Counted from the stretch's first letter, positions 8,751-17,925 are shown. The stretch: 64,000 bases of DNA from Actinomycetales bacterium JB111 (GCA_900163555.1 FUHX01000011.1:62001-126000); one strand, 5' to 3'. Notes: generated from the sequence alone by a model not told the origin. Program-made: numbers and translations.

Positions 8751-10493
8751 ATGACCACGCCGACCACGTCCCCCGAGGGCCTCGAACTGAGCCGGCCGCA
8801 CGGGACCACCGACTGGTGGCGCGACGCCGTCGTCTACCAGGTCTACCCGCGCTCGTTCGCGGACGGCGACGGCGACGGCATCGGTGACCTGCCAGGGATC
8901 ACGTCCCGGCTCGACCACCTGGCGGACCTCGGCGTCGACGCCCTCTGGCTCTCGCCGTTCTACCGCTCGCCGCAGAAGGACGCCGGCTACGACGTGGCCG
9001 ACTACCGCGACGTCGACCCGAGGTTCGGCACGATCGCGGATGCCGAGGCGATGATCGACCGCGCCCACGCGCTCGGCCTCAAGGTCATCGTCGACCTCGT
9101 CCCCAACCACACCTCCGACCAGCACGACTGGTTCCGGGCCGCGCTCGCGGCGGGCCCCGGCTCCCCGGAGCGCGACCGGTACATCTTCCGCCCCGGCCGC
9201 GGCACGAACGGCGAGCTGCCCCCGAACGACTGGGGCAGCGTGTTCGGCGGCGTCGCCTGGACCCGCGTGTCCGAGCGTGCCGACGCCCCCGGCTCTGCCT
9301 GGGCCCGCGACGGCGAGTGGTACCTCCACCTGTTCGACACGAGCCAGCCGGACCTCGACTGGTCGAACCCCGAGGTGCGCACCGAGTTCGAGTCGATCCT
9401 CAGGTTCTGGCTCGACCGCGGGGTCGACGGCTTCCGCGTCGACGTCGCCCACGGTCTCGTCAAGGCGGACGGGCTGCCCGACTGGCAGTGGCACTCGGAG
9501 ATGGTCTCGGGCTCCGCCGTCGACCCGGAGACCGTGCCCCCGGCGCCGATGTGGGATCAGGACGGCGTCCACGAGATCTACCGCTCGTGGCGCGCCATCC
9601 TCGACACCTACTCCCCCGTCCGCGTGCTCGTGGCCGAGGCCTGGGTGGACACCGACGAGCGCCTCGCGAACTACGTGCGACCGGACGAGATGCACCAGGC
9701 GTTCAACTTCCACTTCCTCGTCACGCCCTGGTCCGCCGGCGAGCTGCGCACCGCGATCGCCCGCAGCCTCGCCGCCACCGAGTTCGTGGGCGCGCCGACC
9801 ACGTGGGTGCAGTCCAACCACGACGTCGTCCGGCACGCGAGCCGCCTCGGCCTGGCGGAGACCGGGAAGGGTCCGAACGGCATCTTCGCCACCGACGCGC
9901 AGCCGGACGCCGACCTCGGTCTCGCCCGCGCCCGCGCGGTCACGCTGCTCATGCTCGCCCTGCCCGGGTCCGCCTACCTCTACCAGGGCGAGGAGCTCGG
10001 GCTCCCCGAGCACACCGCGCTGCCGGACGCGGTCCGCGAGGACCCCGCGTTCGCGCGCACGAAGGGCAAGGAGGCTGGCCGCGACGGCTGCCGCGTGCCG
10101 ATCCCGTGGGAGTCCGACGCCCCCGCCTACGGCTTCTCCCCTACGGGCAGGAGCTGGCTGCCGCAGCCCGCGGCGTACGGCGAGCTCGCGCCCGACAGCC
10201 AGCGCGGCGTCGAGGGGGCCACTCTCGAGATGTACCGGACGGCGCTGCGTCTTCGTCGCGAGCTCGGACTCGGCCGCGCCGGCCTCGCCGAGCTGCCGGT
10301 CGCGGACGAGAACGTCCTCGCCCTGACCGCCACGACGGCGGACGGCCGGAAGGTCCACGTCGTCACCGTGACCGGGGGTACCGGCTTCGAACTGCCGGCC
10401 GGCTGGGGCGTCCTGCTCGCCTCGACGCCCGGCGCGGGCTCGGACGGGCGCGTCCCCGCCGACTGCACCGTCTGGGCGGTCGACGGGGACTGA
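8751..10493 (+). CDS. GH13 alpha-glucosidase (oligo-1,6-glucosidase / maltase type)
   Basis: 580-aa cytoplasmic glycoside hydrolase of family 13. The conserved regions are all visible: DLVPNHTSDQHDWF, GFRVDVAHG with nucleophile Asp231, VAEAWVD with acid/base Glu296, and SNHDVVRH with Asp358. The opening WWRDAVVYQVYPRSFADGDGDGIGDL is typical of maltase/oligo-1,6-glucosidase rather than of secreted amylase, and there is no signal peptide. ATG 8751 has GAGGAG just upstream. It would hydrolyse imported alpha-glucosides to glucose and so completes the importer-regulator-hydrolase set. Confidence 0.93.
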   Translation: MTTPTTSPEGLELSRPHGTTDWWRDAVVYQVYPRSFADGDGDGIGDLPGITSRLDHLADLGVDALWLSPFYRSPQKDAGYDVADYRDVDPRFGTIADAEAMIDRAHALGLKVIVDLVPNHTSDQHDWFRAALAAGPGSPERDRYIFRPGRGTNGELPPNDWGSVFGGVAWTRVSERADAPGSAWARDGEWYLHLFDTSQPDLDWSNPEVRTEFESILRFWLDRGVDGFRVDVAHGLVKADGLPDWQWHSEMVSGSAVDPETVPPAPMWDQDGVHEIYRSWRAILDTYSPVRVLVAEAWVDTDERLANYVRPDEMHQAFNFHFLVTPWSAGELRTAIARSLAATEFVGAPTTWVQSNHDVVRHASRLGLAETGKGPNGIFATDAQPDADLGLARARAVTLLMLALPGSAYLYQGEELGLPEHTALPDAVREDPAFARTKGKEAGRDGCRVPIPWESDAPAYGFSPTGRSWLPQPAAYGELAPDSQRGVEGATLEMYRTALRLRRELGLGRAGLAELPVADENVLALTATTADGRKVHVVTVTGGTGFELPAGWGVLLASTPGAGSDGRVPADCTVWAVDGD

Positions 10494-10525
10494 CGGCCCC
10501 GACCCCGGCGTGTCCTCCGCACTCC

Positions 10526-10590
10526 CGTCGAGACACCTCGATAACGCCCGTATCGAGCGGGCGGTCTTCCGGAATCGAGGTGTCTCGACG
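10526..10590. terminator. Long palindrome between convergent genes (bidirectional terminator)
   Basis: A perfect 17-bp inverted repeat, CGTCGAGACACCTCGAT and its complement, with a 31-base loop that itself contains the small hairpin CGCCCG/CGGGCG. It lies between the glucosidase gene and the convergent IclR gene and can terminate both. Confidence 0.6.
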
Positions 10591-10631
10591 GTCGCCGTCG
10601 GCGTGGGCCGGCCGGGTGCCCGGACGGCCCC

Positions 10632-10709
10632 GCCTACGCGCCCCAGTACTTTGACTGGGCGGCGACGATCTTGTCGTAGGCGCCGGACGTGGTCAGGGCG
10701 TCGAACGCG
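10632..10709 (-). pseudogene. Duplicated 3'-end fragment of the FGGY kinase gene at 15541-17103
   Basis: 78 bases that match 15539-15616 with only two differences by eye. They encode, on the minus strand, the last residues of the FGGY kinase (AYDKIVAAQSKYWGA and stop) but no other part of that gene is present here. The match ends 4 bases before the IclR stop codon. It is therefore a fossil marking a duplication or insertion event. Confidence 0.85.
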
Positions 10710-10713
10710 ACTG

Positions 10714-11511
10714 TCAGTCGGCCTCCACACGCAGTTGCGCGGCCACGGCGGATATCTCGTCCCGGCACTCAAACAGGACCTCCCGTGACTCGCGCGTCGT
10801 GAGACCTGCCAGCCTGCTCATCGGGCTCGCGGCGGAGAGCGCCGCGATTGGCCTGCCCTCGGGCCCACGTACCACGACCCCGATCGCCCCGACGTCCGGC
10901 TCTGTCTCCGCGCGGCTGAGCGCATACCCGGTGCGCCGCACCGCCTCCAGTTCCCGAAGCAGCCACGCATAGGTCGCGTCGTCGAGCGCATGGCCGGCCA
11001 CCTGCGCCGCCTTGGACCGGTAGAGGCTGCGGATGCGCTCCTCAGGCTCCTGCGCGAGAAGGGCCTTCCCACTCGAGGCGCCGAGAGCCGGGATCACGGA
11101 CCCCGTGCGGTCCCCGATCCGCAGGACGGCGCGGGCCTCTGCAGTCGCGATGAACCGGACGTTGATACCCACGCGCACCACCAGGTTGATCGTCTCGTCG
11201 AGCCGCGCGGCGAGGATCTCCATCGGCCCCTGGGCCGCGGCGCGTAGCTCGTGGATCCACGGCGCACCAATCGCCCGCACCCCGAGCGACGGTCCGGCGA
11301 CGTATCGACGACTGTCGTCCTGCAGCGCGAACCCGCGGTAGACGAGCATGGCCAGCAGTCGGTGCGCCGTGGACTCGGCGACGTCCAGCTCGCTCGCCGC
11401 GTCGACCAGCCTGATGCTGCCGCCGTCCCGCAGCAACTGAAGCAGCCGCAGCGCGTTGTCGACGGACTGGATCGGGTACGGGGGTCGCTGTTGGAGCGTC
11501 AACTTCTTCAT
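10714..11511 (-). CDS. IclR-family transcriptional regulator
   Basis: 265-aa regulator: winged helix-turn-helix near residues 15-75 (IQSVDNALRLLQLL, DAASELDVAESTAHRLLAML) and an IclR effector domain (MEILAARLDETINLVVRVG, IPALGASSGKALLA). ATG 11511 gives the normal IclR length; the ribosome site is poor, and longer in-frame starts upstream are unlikely because the family begins close to this Met. It is divergent from the iron-alcohol dehydrogenase gene with 115 bases between them, so it probably controls the dehydrogenase-aldehyde dehydrogenase-binding protein operon. Its 3' end abuts the duplicated FGGY fragment. Confidence 0.88.
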   Translation of the reverse strand: MKKLTLQQRPPYPIQSVDNALRLLQLLRDGGSIRLVDAASELDVAESTAHRLLAMLVYRGFALQDDSRRYVAGPSLGVRAIGAPWIHELRAAAQGPMEILAARLDETINLVVRVGINVRFIATAEARAVLRIGDRTGSVIPALGASSGKALLAQEPEERIRSLYRSKAAQVAGHALDDATYAWLLRELEAVRRTGYALSRAETEPDVGAIGVVVRGPEGRPIAALSAASPMSRLAGLTTRESREVLFECRDEISAVAAQLRVEAD

Positions 11512-11626
11512 GTCAGAAGACTCTTGTCGACTGGATTCCGCTAGGCAATGGTGAGTCGCGACGGACGTGGACCCCTTCGTCGCCGGCATCACCCGGGGGT
11601 CCTCACTGACTCGACGGAGAGCCTTC

Positions 11627-12802
11627 ATGACCCACGCACCAGCGAACCCGGGCCGCGCCTACGTTCCCGCCGCGATCGGCACCGAGGCGGCGACGTTCCG
11701 TGCGACCACCCGGATCGTCGCCGGCCCGGGCGCGCTCGCCAGGACACGCGCGGAGGTCGAGCGACTCGGCTCACCCCGCCTGGTAGTCGTCGCCGACCGC
11801 AGCCTCGACCGGGTGGGGCTGCTCCAGCACATCCTGTCCGAGGCACGCCTGGGCGATCTCGTCGTCGAGACCGTTCTCACCGACGTCGACCCGGACCCGG
11901 ACCCGATTGAGGCGGCCGCGAGCACCGCGCGGGCCGCCAACGCCCAGGCCGTGCTCGCCATCGGGGGCGGCAGCGGAATCTCCGCTGCAAAGGCCGTCGC
12001 GCTACTGCTCACGAACCACGTACCGGTGCGTTCTCTCGAAGGCGTGGACAAGGCGACCGCCCCACCAGCGCCGACGATCGCTATTCCCACAACCGCCGGG
12101 AGCGGAAGCGAGGTCTCGAATGCCCTCGTCCTTCATGATCCCGGACGGGTCCGGGAGATCACCATCCGTGGTGACGGGTATGAGCCACATACGGCCGTCC
12201 TCGACGCGGCCGTTCTTCGCGGTCTGCCGACCGAGCCCCTCCTCTTCGCGGCGCTCGACGCGATCTCCCACGCGCTTGAGGCCACGTGGGCTCGCGGCGC
12301 AAACATCTTCACCGACGCGTGTGCGTTGCGGGCCGCGTCCGAGCTCATCGAGACGCTACCCAGGGCGGTGTCCGGCGTCGCCGACGGACGCAATGCCGCC
12401 GGAGGCAACGACCCGGCGCTTCAGCGACTCCTCGAGGCCTCGGCCCTTGCAAACCTCGCGTGCGGGAACAGCGGCCTCGCGCTCGTGCACGCACTCTCCT
12501 GCTCCCCGGCCGTCCCCTCCCCTCACGGTTACCAGAACGGGGTCCTCCTGCCGCACGTCGCCGCCTTCAACCGCGATGTCGTCGGCCCCGACGCGCGCGA
12601 CCTGATCGACCGGCTTCCCGGCCTCTACGACGCGATGCGCTTCCCGACCCGGTTCCCGGAGGGGATCGCCGACGCGGACGCGATGATCGCCGCCAGCAGC
12701 GGGCACGCTTTCCGCGCGAACAACCGCCGCGAGTCCACCGATGACGAGCTGCGCGATCTCCTGCTCGCAGCCGGGGCCGACTACCGGCCAGCCACACGCT
12801 GA
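11627..12802 (+). CDS. Iron-containing alcohol dehydrogenase / maleylacetate reductase-like
   Basis: 391-aa group III (Fe-ADH) dehydrogenase. Seen: nucleotide-binding LAIGGGSGISAAKAVAL, substrate/cofactor motif IPTTAGSGSEVSNALV, and metal-ligand regions ALDAISHALEATWA, GLALVHALSC and SPHGYQNGVLLPHV. ATG 11627 is preceded by GGAGA at 7-10 bases. The aldehyde dehydrogenase follows 17 bases later, so an alcohol-to-aldehyde-to-acid sequence is the natural reading. Fe-ADH relatives include maleylacetate reductases and lactaldehyde/propanediol-type enzymes; I cannot tell which from the motifs. Confidence 0.87.
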   Translation: MTHAPANPGRAYVPAAIGTEAATFRATTRIVAGPGALARTRAEVERLGSPRLVVVADRSLDRVGLLQHILSEARLGDLVVETVLTDVDPDPDPIEAAASTARAANAQAVLAIGGGSGISAAKAVALLLTNHVPVRSLEGVDKATAPPAPTIAIPTTAGSGSEVSNALVLHDPGRVREITIRGDGYEPHTAVLDAAVLRGLPTEPLLFAALDAISHALEATWARGANIFTDACALRAASELIETLPRAVSGVADGRNAAGGNDPALQRLLEASALANLACGNSGLALVHALSCSPAVPSPHGYQNGVLLPHVAAFNRDVVGPDARDLIDRLPGLYDAMRFPTRFPEGIADADAMIAASSGHAFRANNRRESTDDELRDLLLAAGADYRPATR

Positions 12803-12819
12803 CCACGAAAGGACCTCCC

Positions 12820-14337
12820 ATGTCTCACCCCTCGACGGTCGCCAACCTGCCCGCCGCCCTCGCTGGCCGAGAGCACGCCGACCGCCTCGCCCGTGTACTT
12901 GACCGCGACTGGCGCATGCTTATCGACGGAGAGCTGCGGGCTGCAAGCGGCGGTGCGACGTTCCTCAGCTACGACCCCTTCTCGCGCGTGCCGGTCGCGG
13001 CGGTCCCGGACGCGTCGCCCGACGACGTCGACGCCGCCGCCGAGGCCGCGGCATCCGCCCGGGCTGACTGGCGGAAAGCCACCGCCATCGAGCGAGCGCG
13101 CCTCGTCCTGCGCTTCGCAGACCTCGTAGAGGAGCACGCCGAGGACCTCGCACTTCTCGACACGATCGACGCGGGCTCCCCCATCTCCAACGCGCGTCTC
13201 GACGTACAGATCGCGCTGGCACAGATGCGGATGTACGCCGGGTTCGCCCTCGAGATGAAGGGGCAGACGATTCCCGCCACCGGGGGCCTGCACCTCACCG
13301 TGCGCGAACCGGTCGGCGTGGTGGCCAAGATCTGGCCCTACAACCATCCGCTCATGTTCTTCTGCAGGATCGCCGCGCCCCTGGTCGCTGGCAACCCCGT
13401 CATCGCAAAGCCACCGGAGGCCGCTCCGCTCTCACCTCTGGCGCTCGGTGAGCTGGCGGCGCAGGTATTCCCGCCGGGGGTCGTGAACGTCGTCGTCGGC
13501 GACGGTGCCGCCACGCCGGATCGCCTCGTCCGTCACCCAGCGGTGCGGAGGATCGGGTTCATCGGCTCCGAGCCGACCGGTCGCGCGATCCAGCGGGCGG
13601 CGGCCGAGAGCGGCGTCAAGCACGTCACCCTCGAGCTCGGCGGGAAGAACGCCATGGTGGTCTTCCCAGACGCGGACCTCGACGCCGCGGCCGCCGGTGC
13701 GGTCGACGGCATGAATTTCACCTGGTCAGGCCAGTCCTGTGGCTCCAACTCGCGCCTGCTCGTCCACCGCGACATCCATGACGCCCTGCTCGCAAAGGTC
13801 GCGGACCGTGTGCGGGCGCGCCACCAGGACGACCCCCTGGCCGAGGCCTCGGAGCAGGGCACGATGATCAACGAGGCCCAGTACGACAAGAGCCTGGGCT
13901 TCATCGAGACCGCTCGCGGCGAGGGCGCGAGGGTCGTTGTCGGGGGTGGACGTCCCGAGGGCGAACGCTTCCGCGAAGGCCTGTTCGTCGAGCCCACCGT
14001 GCTCGCCGATGTCTCCCCCTCCTCCCGCATCGGCCAGCAGGAGGTATTCGGCCCCGTGCTGTCGGTGCTCCCGTTCACGGATGAGGACGAGGCCCTCGCT
14101 GTGGCGAACGGCGTCGAGTACGGGCTGACCGCGAGCGTATGGACCCGGGACCTCGACCGTGCCCTGCGGATGGCTCGCGGGTTCGAAGCCGGCTTCGTCT
14201 GGATCAACGGCTCCGGCGCGCACTACCCGAACGTCCCCTACGGCGGCGTCAAGCGCTCAGGGGTCGGCGGCAAGGAGGAGTGCCTCGAGGAACTCCTCAG
14301 CTACACCGAGGAGAAGGTCATCAACATCCCGGCCTGA
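12820..14337 (+). CDS. Aldehyde dehydrogenase family protein (copy 1)
   Basis: 505-aa NAD(P)+-dependent aldehyde dehydrogenase. Catalytic Cys307 lies in WSGQSCGS, the general base Glu272 in VTLELGGKN, and the coenzyme motif is GFIGSEPTGRAIQ. ATG 12820 has AAAGGACC about 8 bases upstream. Most of its residues are identical by eye to the aldehyde dehydrogenase at 18225-19745, and the central stretch from REPVGVVAK through the catalytic Cys is almost the same, so the two are recent paralogues. Here the gene is paired with the iron-alcohol dehydrogenase and should oxidise its aldehyde product. Confidence 0.92.
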   Translation: MSHPSTVANLPAALAGREHADRLARVLDRDWRMLIDGELRAASGGATFLSYDPFSRVPVAAVPDASPDDVDAAAEAAASARADWRKATAIERARLVLRFADLVEEHAEDLALLDTIDAGSPISNARLDVQIALAQMRMYAGFALEMKGQTIPATGGLHLTVREPVGVVAKIWPYNHPLMFFCRIAAPLVAGNPVIAKPPEAAPLSPLALGELAAQVFPPGVVNVVVGDGAATPDRLVRHPAVRRIGFIGSEPTGRAIQRAAAESGVKHVTLELGGKNAMVVFPDADLDAAAAGAVDGMNFTWSGQSCGSNSRLLVHRDIHDALLAKVADRVRARHQDDPLAEASEQGTMINEAQYDKSLGFIETARGEGARVVVGGGRPEGERFREGLFVEPTVLADVSPSSRIGQQEVFGPVLSVLPFTDEDEALAVANGVEYGLTASVWTRDLDRALRMARGFEAGFVWINGSGAHYPNVPYGGVKRSGVGGKEECLEELLSYTEEKVINIPA

Positions 14338-14494
14338 TCATCGCCCCGCACGACGACGCACCTTTCGCGCACGACAGCGCTTGCCCCCCGCTCTCAGCGA
14401 CCGCGCCTCCGCGACGCGCCACCGCACAAGCCACCGACGCGGCGCCGACCGGCGCCCCGTCACTCATCCCCTTCGACAAGGAGGTCGAACCACC

Positions 14495-15472
14495 ATGAAC
14501 TATGCACTTCGACGATTGGTCCCCGCCACGATGATCGCGGCCCTCGCTCTCACAGCCTGCGGCGGCGGGGACGAAGACGACACCGGGGCGGACGGCGACG
14601 AAGGAACCACGACCCTCCGGGTCGGCGTCCTGCCGATCGCGGACGTCGCCCCCATCCACCTCGGCGTCGAGCTCGGCCTGTTCGAGGAACAAGGCCTCGA
14701 GCTCGAGTTCGGGACTGCCCAGGGCGGCGCGGCCCTGATTCCCGCGGTCATCTCCGGCGAGTACGACCTCGGGTTCGCGAACTTCGTCTCACAGATCACG
14801 GCCTACAGCCAGGGCCTGCCGATCATGCCTGTCAGCCCCGGTGACTTCTCGACCGGCGACCTCTCGGGTGACACGGAGGGTGTGGTGGCGCTGCCGTCGG
14901 CGGGCGTCGAGCGCCCGTCGGACCTCGAAGGCCTGACAGTTGCGACCAACACCCTCGCGAACAACATCGTGATGGCCGTGAGCAACGTCGTGGCCGAGGA
15001 CGGCGGCGACCCGAGCCTCATCGACTGGGTCGAGATGCCGTGGCCGGACATGCCGGCGGCCCTCGTAGACGGGCGGATCGATGCGGGAGCCCTCGTCGAA
15101 CCCTTCCTCACCATCGCCCAGGACGAGGGCGGCGTCCCGGTCGTGTGGCACCAGGCCCTCACCGATCCCGACTTCCTCATCGCCGGGTACTACACGACGG
15201 CGAGCTTCGCGGAGGCGAACCCGGATGCCATCGAGCGTTTCGCCGCGGCCCTCGATGAGGCCCGTACCTACGCGGACGAGCACCCGGACGAGGTGCGCGA
15301 GATCATCGGCACATACACGGAGATCCCGGAGGACGTCCTCGCCCGGATCACCCTTCCGCGGTACGCCGGCGACTTCGACGTCGAGGGCCTGCAGCACCAG
15401 GCCGACCTCGCACTTGAGTTCGGCATGCTCGAGACGGAGGTCAGCATCGGCGAGATGCTCGGACGCGAGTAG
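14495..15472 (+). CDS. Orphan ABC substrate-binding lipoprotein, SsuA/TauA/NMT1 type
   Basis: 325-aa secreted lipoprotein: signal peptide with lipobox LTAC (Cys about residue 22), then LRVGVLPIADVAPIHLGVELGLF, the opening typical of nitrate/sulfonate/taurine/thiamine-precursor binding proteins, followed by GAALIPAVISGEYDLGFAN. A perfect AAGGAGGT lies 9 bases before ATG 14495. No permease or ATPase gene is adjacent, so the partner transporter must lie elsewhere or be missing. The gene follows the aldehyde dehydrogenase after 157 bases without a terminator, which suggests that it delivers the substrate of this small pathway. Confidence 0.85.
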   Translation: MNYALRRLVPATMIAALALTACGGGDEDDTGADGDEGTTTLRVGVLPIADVAPIHLGVELGLFEEQGLELEFGTAQGGAALIPAVISGEYDLGFANFVSQITAYSQGLPIMPVSPGDFSTGDLSGDTEGVVALPSAGVERPSDLEGLTVATNTLANNIVMAVSNVVAEDGGDPSLIDWVEMPWPDMPAALVDGRIDAGALVEPFLTIAQDEGGVPVVWHQALTDPDFLIAGYYTTASFAEANPDAIERFAAALDEARTYADEHPDEVREIIGTYTEIPEDVLARITLPRYAGDFDVEGLQHQADLALEFGMLETEVSIGEMLGRE

Positions 15473-15495
15473 CCCTTCGTCCGGCTGTCGAACGC

Positions 15496-15524
15496 CGGCC
15501 GGGCCGGATCCCCCGGCCCGGCCG
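15496..15524. terminator. Bidirectional terminator hairpin
   Basis: Perfect 12-bp stem CGGCCGGGCCGG / CCGGCCCGGCCG with a 5-base loop, in the 68-base gap between the convergent binding-protein and FGGY kinase genes. Confidence 0.7.
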
Positions 15525-15538
15525 ACCCGGTCGGCCCG

Positions 15539-15616
15539 GCCTACGCGCCCCAGTACTTCGACTGGGCGGCGACGATCTTGTCGTAGGCGCCGGACGTCGT
15601 CAGGGCGTCGAACGCG
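15539..15616. repeat. Parent copy of the 78-bp duplicated segment
   Basis: This is the 3' end of the FGGY kinase gene that is repeated at 10632-10709, in the same orientation and 4907 bases away. The two copies bracket the IclR / Fe-ADH / ALDH / binding-protein module. Confidence 0.85.
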
Positions 15617-17103
15617 GTCGTGAACACGTCGTAGAGGTCGTCGTACATCGCGTGGTTCGCCTCGTCCGGCTCGAGGTAGCCGACCGGGTGGACCATGGCG
15701 TCGACGGCCTCCTCGATGTTCGCGAACATCCCGGTGGCGGTCGCGCCCAGCATGGTGGCGCCCAGGGTGGTGCACTCGGGGACCTTGAGCAGCTCGACCG
15801 GGCGGCCGTAGACGTCGGCCTGGATCTGGCTCCACAGCCTGCTCTTCGCGCCGCCCCCGGAGAGCCGGATCGACTCGAACGGCGTGCCGATGACGTCCTC
15901 CATCGCCTCGACGATCATCCGGCTCTCGTAGGCGGAGCCCTCGAGGACGGACCTGGCGATCATGCTGCGGTCGTGCTGGAACGACAGCCCGAGCGCACCG
16001 CCGCGGGCGTTGTGCACGTAGTTCGGCGTCACCTGACCGACGAAGAACGGGAAGAAGATGGCCCCCTTGCACCCCGGGGGAGCCTGCTCGGCCTGGGCGG
16101 TGATGAGGTCGTAGGCGCTGATCCCCAGCTTGTCCGCGGTCTCGCTCTCGACCTGCCCGAAGGTGTCCCGGTACCAGCGCAGGGCGGCGCCGGCGGCGTC
16201 GGCCTCGCCCTCGATGTCCCACATGCCCGGCACCGCGTGGCCGCCGTGCAGGACCTGGGCCCGCGGGTCCTCGCGCCGGACGCTCGAGCAGGCGACCATG
16301 ACCGCCGCCGTCCCGACCGTGATCTCGCCGAGGCCCTCCCGGATGACGCCGGACCCGACGGCGGCGCACTGCTGGTCCCCGCCGCCCACGCAGAGCGGCG
16401 TGCCGGCGGCGAGGCCGGACGCCTCGGCCGCGGCGCGGGAGACCTCGCCGACCTGCCGCATCGGCGGACGGACCGGCGGCAGCATGTCCCGCGGGATGCC
16501 CGCGAGCTCGAGGACGCGGTCGGACCAGTCCAGCGCGTCGATCTGCAGCATGCCGCTCAGGGTCAGCGACGACGGGTCGGAGAAGAGCTCCTCGGAGCCG
16601 AGGCGGTGGAGGAACCACTCCTGGCCGTTGACGATCTTCCAGGTCCGTTCCCAGACGTCGGGCCGGTTGTTCTTCACCCACATGATCTTCGGCAGCGACC
16701 AGTTGGCGTACAGGGCGGTGCCGGTGACGTCGTGGAACTCCTCGGGGGTGATGCGCTCGCGGAGGTACTCGATCTCCGCGCCGGACCCGCGGTTGCAGTT
16801 CCAGACGATCGAGGGGTGCAGGCAGTTCCAGCTCTCGTCGATGCAGACGAACGTGCCGCGCTGGGAGGAGAACCCGATCGAGCCGATCTCCTTCGGGTCG
16901 ATCCCCGTGCGCGAGAGGACCTCCTGGCTCGCGGCGCAGATGCCGCGCCAGACCTCCTCCATGTCCTGCTCGACCCAGCCCGCCTGCGGGTAGGAGCACG
17001 GGTACTCGCGGTACCCGGTGCCGACGACCCCGCCGTCGAGAGTGGTGATCATGACCGTGCACCCGGTGGTGCCCGCGTCGATCCCGCAGACATACTTCGC
17101 CAT
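15541..17103 (-). CDS. FGGY-family carbohydrate kinase (xylulokinase-like)
   Basis: 520-aa FGGY kinase. N-terminal ATP-phosphate motif CGIDAGTTGCTVMI, sugar-site segment GFSSQRGTFVCID, mid-protein metal/ATP region CVGGGDQQCAAVGSG and the C-terminal IRLSGGGAKSRLWSQIQADV are all visible. ATG 17103 has AAGGAGGT 8 bases upstream. GDQQCAAVGSG and GGGAKSRLW are typical of the xylulokinase side of the family. An SDR dehydrogenase gene precedes it by 60 bases on the same strand, so a polyol or sugar oxidised by the SDR may be the source of its ketose substrate. The last 25 codons are duplicated at 10632-10709. Confidence 0.87.
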   Translation of the reverse strand: MAKYVCGIDAGTTGCTVMITTLDGGVVGTGYREYPCSYPQAGWVEQDMEEVWRGICAASQEVLSRTGIDPKEIGSIGFSSQRGTFVCIDESWNCLHPSIVWNCNRGSGAEIEYLRERITPEEFHDVTGTALYANWSLPKIMWVKNNRPDVWERTWKIVNGQEWFLHRLGSEELFSDPSSLTLSGMLQIDALDWSDRVLELAGIPRDMLPPVRPPMRQVGEVSRAAAEASGLAAGTPLCVGGGDQQCAAVGSGVIREGLGEITVGTAAVMVACSSVRREDPRAQVLHGGHAVPGMWDIEGEADAAGAALRWYRDTFGQVESETADKLGISAYDLITAQAEQAPPGCKGAIFFPFFVGQVTPNYVHNARGGALGLSFQHDRSMIARSVLEGSAYESRMIVEAMEDVIGTPFESIRLSGGGAKSRLWSQIQADVYGRPVELLKVPECTTLGATMLGATATGMFANIEEAVDAMVHPVGYLEPDEANHAMYDDLYDVFTTAFDALTTSGAYDKIVAAQSKYWGA

Positions 17104-17163
17104 CTCGTACCTCCTTGTACGTGTTCTTGCGTGTGCGCACGGCCCGGTCCCGGGCCGCGGTTG

Positions 17164-17925
17164 TCAGGTGGTTCGCCCCCCGGCCACGAGCACCGTCTCG
17201 CCGACGACGTAGCCGGACAGGTCGGAGACGAGGTAGAGGACGACGTCCGCGACCTCCTCGGGCTGGGCGATCCGGCCGAGCGGGATGTCCGCGATCCGCC
17301 GGGCCCGCACGTCGAGGTCGGGGTTGGCCTCGTAGTACATCTCCGTGTCGATGTACCCGGGCGCGACGCAGTTGACGCGGATCCCGTCCTTCGTCAGCGT
17401 CTTGGCCGAGTACTTGGTCATCGCGACGACGGCGGCCTTGACGGGGCCGTAGGCCGGTCCCATCGTTCCGCCGGTGACGCCGGAGGTCGACGAGACGTTG
17501 ACGATCCGGCCGTCGCCGCCCTCCCGCATGACGGGGACGACGTGCTTCGTGCAGAGGAACGTCGACCGCAGGATGGACCGGTAGGCGAGGTCGAGGTCCT
17601 CGACCGGGGTGTCGTCGAAGGTCCCGATCGGACAGCTGCCCGCGTTGTTCACGAGGATGTCGATCCGGCCGAACCGCTCACGCGCGGCCGCCACGAGGCC
17701 CTGCACCGCTTCCTCGTCCCCGACGTCGGCACTCACCGTGAGGGCATCGGCGCCGCGTTCGCGGACCTCGGCCGCGACCGCCTCGGCCCGCCCCTCGTTG
17801 CTCCGGTAGCCGACGACGACGCCGGCGCAGCCGGCCTCGGCCAGCTTCAGGCAGATCGCGCGGCCGAGGCCGCCGGACGCCCCGGTGACGATGGCGACCT
17901 TGCCCTCGAGCGACAGTCCGATCAC
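17164..17925 (-). CDS. Short-chain dehydrogenase/reductase (SDR), FabG-like
   Basis: 253-aa classical SDR: cofactor motif TGASGGLG (about residues 14-21), NNAG, catalytic Ser in NVSSTSG and the Tyr/Lys pair in AYGPVKAA, and the C-terminal PEEVADVVLYLVSDLSGYVVGE. GTG 17925 is chosen because AGGAGGAGAG is right upstream. It precedes the FGGY kinase on the same strand and is likely to oxidise a polyol or sugar alcohol for it, although SDR substrates cannot be predicted from motifs. Confidence 0.87.
   Translation of the reverse strand: MIGLSLEGKVAIVTGASGGLGRAICLKLAEAGCAGVVVGYRSNEGRAEAVAAEVRERGADALTVSADVGDEEAVQGLVAAARERFGRIDILVNNAGSCPIGTFDDTPVEDLDLAYRSILRSTFLCTKHVVPVMREGGDGRIVNVSSTSGVTGGTMGPAYGPVKAAVVAMTKYSAKTLTKDGIRVNCVAPGYIDTEMYYEANPDLDVRARRIADIPLGRIAQPEEVADVVLYLVSDLSGYVVGETVLVAGGRTT

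Noticed and set aside
10632-15616. Insertion sequence or transposon bounded by the 78-bp repeats
   Set aside because: No transposase, integrase or terminal inverted repeats are visible, and the repeat is ordinary kinase coding sequence.
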